The position numbers and the translations under genes were made by a program. The notes beneath the pieces were generated by a model that worked only from the letters and a program-made list of their open reading frames with translations, was not told the origin of the DNA and made no database searches. This document shows, piece by piece, positions 4,191 through 5,344 of a stretch of DNA of 5,344 nt. Origin of the DNA: Nitrososphaeraceae archaeon (lineage in GTDB: Archaea > Thermoproteota > Nitrososphaeria > Nitrososphaerales > Nitrososphaeraceae); NCBI GenBank assembly GCA_025922735.1, contig JAICHI010000098.1:1-5344 (forward strand). The letters are read 5' to 3'. The number at the start of each line of letters is the position of its first letter. Within the stretch, counting starts at the first letter, position 1.

Positions 4191-5306
4191 ATGGCTATTC
4201 CAACCTTTTCCACCGGAGATCCAATCCTGGATTTCTTCTATACACTCTTCAATGGCATTGCCGAGGTACCGCTCTTTAGCTCCCCGATAACAGGCATCTT
4301 GATACTGGCAGGCGTCTTCATCGCATCAAGAAAGGCTGGCGCGATGATGGTACTTTCAGGCTTGATAGGTGCAGGGGTTGCTATCTTAGCCGGGGCTCCT
4401 TATGACTTAGTCACCTTCGGTCTGTTCGGTTATAACTCAATACTCACTGGAATGGCATTTTGGTCAGGGCCGTTTGTCAAGGCAAATAGGGCCACATTCG
4501 CTATCTCCGTCTTTGGGGCAGCCATAACTGCGTTCTCATGGATGGCATTCTCGCACCTGATGGGGGACATGTTTCTTCTAGGTGGCCCAGCTGAAGGGTG
4601 GGCCATCCCAGGGTTTACCTCTTCCTTCATCTTCACTACATGGGCTCTAATGTACGCTAGCAAGAGGTTTGGACATGACATATGGCCAGAGCCTCCTCCT
4701 CCTCCTAAGGAGGAGCTACGACCTGAAAGTGACAAGCCAGTGCAAGTAGAGTCATTTAAGTGGACAGCAAAGGAATTCATAATAGCTACACTAAAAGGCG
4801 TCTCTCAGGTCACGTTTGTAGAAAACTGGAAGACAGGTGTATTCTGGGTAGTCGGACTCACACTTGCATTTGAACTTGCACCAGTAATAGACGGGGTGCA
4901 GGAGGGAAGGCCATGGTGGACGAATGGATATACGGCTCAATGGGACGAATTTTCGCCACTTTATTTGGCAGGCGTGATGGCCCTTGTGGGTTCAGGCATT
5001 GGAGTAGCAATGGCAATACTTACCAAGTTGCCTACTGCAGAAATTAGGCTGGGGCTGCATGGTTTCAACCAAGTGCTAGTGATGATAGCTCTGACAAGTT
5101 TCATACCGCTCACACCTCAGTCATTTATAATGGCTGTCTTTGCCGCAATAGGTTGTTCATTTGTAATGCCTGCTCTGCAGAGGTTCTTTGGAATATGGGG
5201 ACTGCCCGCTCTAACTGGTCCGTTCGTTCTTACTGCTTGGGTGTTTATGCTGGCGGTAGCTGGCTTTCAGAATATCCCTGCAGGAATTGGCTGGTCGAGG
5301 CCATAG
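4191..5306 (+). CDS. UT-family urea transporter (urea channel), 371 aa
   Basis: This is a polytopic membrane protein with the two homologous halves of the SLC14/UT family, which passively conducts urea. Half one: NGIAEVPLFSSPITGILIL (21-39), then YDLVTFGLFGYNSILTGMAF (71-90) with the GYNxxLxG signature. Half two: LKGVSQVTFVENWKTGVFWV (201-220), then EIRLGLHGFNQVLVMIAL (284-301) with the matching GFNxxL. The E25/F29 and Q206/F209 positions fall where the family places pore-lining polar and Phe residues. A hydrophilic linker at 161-193 joins the halves and includes five consecutive Pro (168-172). At 371 aa it is slightly longer than the ~340 aa of many bacterial UTs, partly from this linker and a loop at 236-256. 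The ATG start has a TATA box 45 bp upstream. Divergence from a nickel permease suggests a shared role in feeding urease with urea and nickel for ammonia production. Confidence 0.94.
   Translation: MAIPTFSTGDPILDFFYTLFNGIAEVPLFSSPITGILILAGVFIASRKAGAMMVLSGLIGAGVAILAGAPYDLVTFGLFGYNSILTGMAFWSGPFVKANRATFAISVFGAAITAFSWMAFSHLMGDMFLLGGPAEGWAIPGFTSSFIFTTWALMYASKRFGHDIWPEPPPPPKEELRPESDKPVQVESFKWTAKEFIIATLKGVSQVTFVENWKTGVFWVVGLTLAFELAPVIDGVQEGRPWWTNGYTAQWDEFSPLYLAGVMALVGSGIGVAMAILTKLPTAEIRLGLHGFNQVLVMIALTSFIPLTPQSFIMAVFAAIGCSFVMPALQRFFGIWGLPALTGPFVLTAWVFMLAVAGFQNIPAGIGWSRP
4692..4715 (+). repeat. (CCT)5 microsatellite and hairpin inside the urea channel gene
   Basis: Five CCT units (4692-4706) encode the Pro run of the inter-half linker. 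They are followed by AA and GGAGGAG (4709-4715), which pairs with CTCCTCC (4699-4705) around a 3-nt loop. Loss or gain of a CCT unit would keep the frame and only change the linker length. Confidence 0.6.
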
Positions 5307-5317
5307 GCAGAACCCCG

Positions 5318-5338
5318 CCACCCTTTTTATTATCCTAT
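5318..5338 (+). terminator. Likely T-rich terminator after the urea channel gene
   Basis: Seventeen bases past the TAG stop a T5 tract (5324-5328) begins a pyrimidine- and T-rich stretch that continues to 5339. No strong hairpin precedes it. T-rich tracts alone can end archaeal transcripts. The window stops at 5344, so a further gene on the same transcript cannot be excluded. Confidence 0.4.
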
Positions 5339-5344
5339 TCTGCA

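Noticed and set aside
4707..4713. Perfect Shine-Dalgarno-like AAGGAGG inside the urea channel gene
   Set aside because: No in-frame start lies at suitable spacing. The sequence is explained by Lys-Glu-Glu codons after the proline run.
4430..4780. 116-codon minus-strand frame inside the urea channel gene
   Set aside because: It is an antisense shadow. The plus frame is a clear UT-family protein, and the minus product is low-complexity Gly/Ser/Ala sequence derived from the CCT repeat.
1..5344. Search for CRISPR repeats, insertion sequence ends, tRNA or rRNA genes, and integrase or toxin-antitoxin genes
   Set aside because: No regularly spaced repeats, transposase motifs, T-arm consensus or paired toxin-antitoxin frames were found by eye on either strand.

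Overview
The window looks like chromosomal DNA of an ammonia-oxidising archaeon, most likely a soil-type member of the Nitrososphaerales (Thaumarchaeota/Nitrososphaeria). The reasons are: a UT-family urea channel diverging from a UreH/NiCoT-type nickel permease, an Lrp/AsnC regulator and a stand-alone ParB-type protein in an archaeal setting, TATA-like boxes about 40 bp ahead of starts, no Shine-Dalgarno sequence before any main gene, TTG starts, and heavy use of ATA, AGA and AGG codons. No taxonomic marker is present, so this is inference from gene content and style.

Layout. Positions 1-414 hold no large gene: there is a possible 34-codon minus-strand ORF, a possible edge-truncated ORF, two TATA-like stretches and an inverted repeat. 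Positions 415-1017 (+) encode a small gluzincin-type zinc metalloprotease-like protein starting with TTG. Positions 1018-1503 are a long AT-rich intergenic region with one strong imperfect hairpin and a T8 tract. Positions 1504-2367 (+) encode a ParB/Spo0J-family protein. It converges on an Lrp/AsnC-family regulator (2380-2919, -), with a hairpin between them that looks like a bidirectional terminator. A 296-bp gap (2920-3215) contains two perfect palindromes, one placed where an autoregulatory operator of the Lrp gene would sit. Positions 3216-3998 (-) encode the nickel permease and 4191-5306 (+) the urea channel. The 192-bp divergent region between them contains a 9-bp direct repeat, a 12-bp-stem inverted repeat and TATA-like boxes. 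A T-rich stretch after the urea channel probably ends its transcript.

How the genes fit. Urea entering through the UT channel is hydrolysed by urease, a nickel enzyme, to ammonia (the energy substrate of these archaea) and CO2. The permease would supply the nickel. Urease structural genes are not in the window but would be expected nearby. The Lrp-type protein could be a local nitrogen or metabolite-responsive regulator, but nothing here proves it acts on the transport genes. The ParB and metalloprotease genes have no visible functional link to urea use. I found no CRISPR array, insertion sequence, tRNA, rRNA or toxin-antitoxin pair. The most interesting unexplained material is the intergenic structure, not a hidden multi-gene system.
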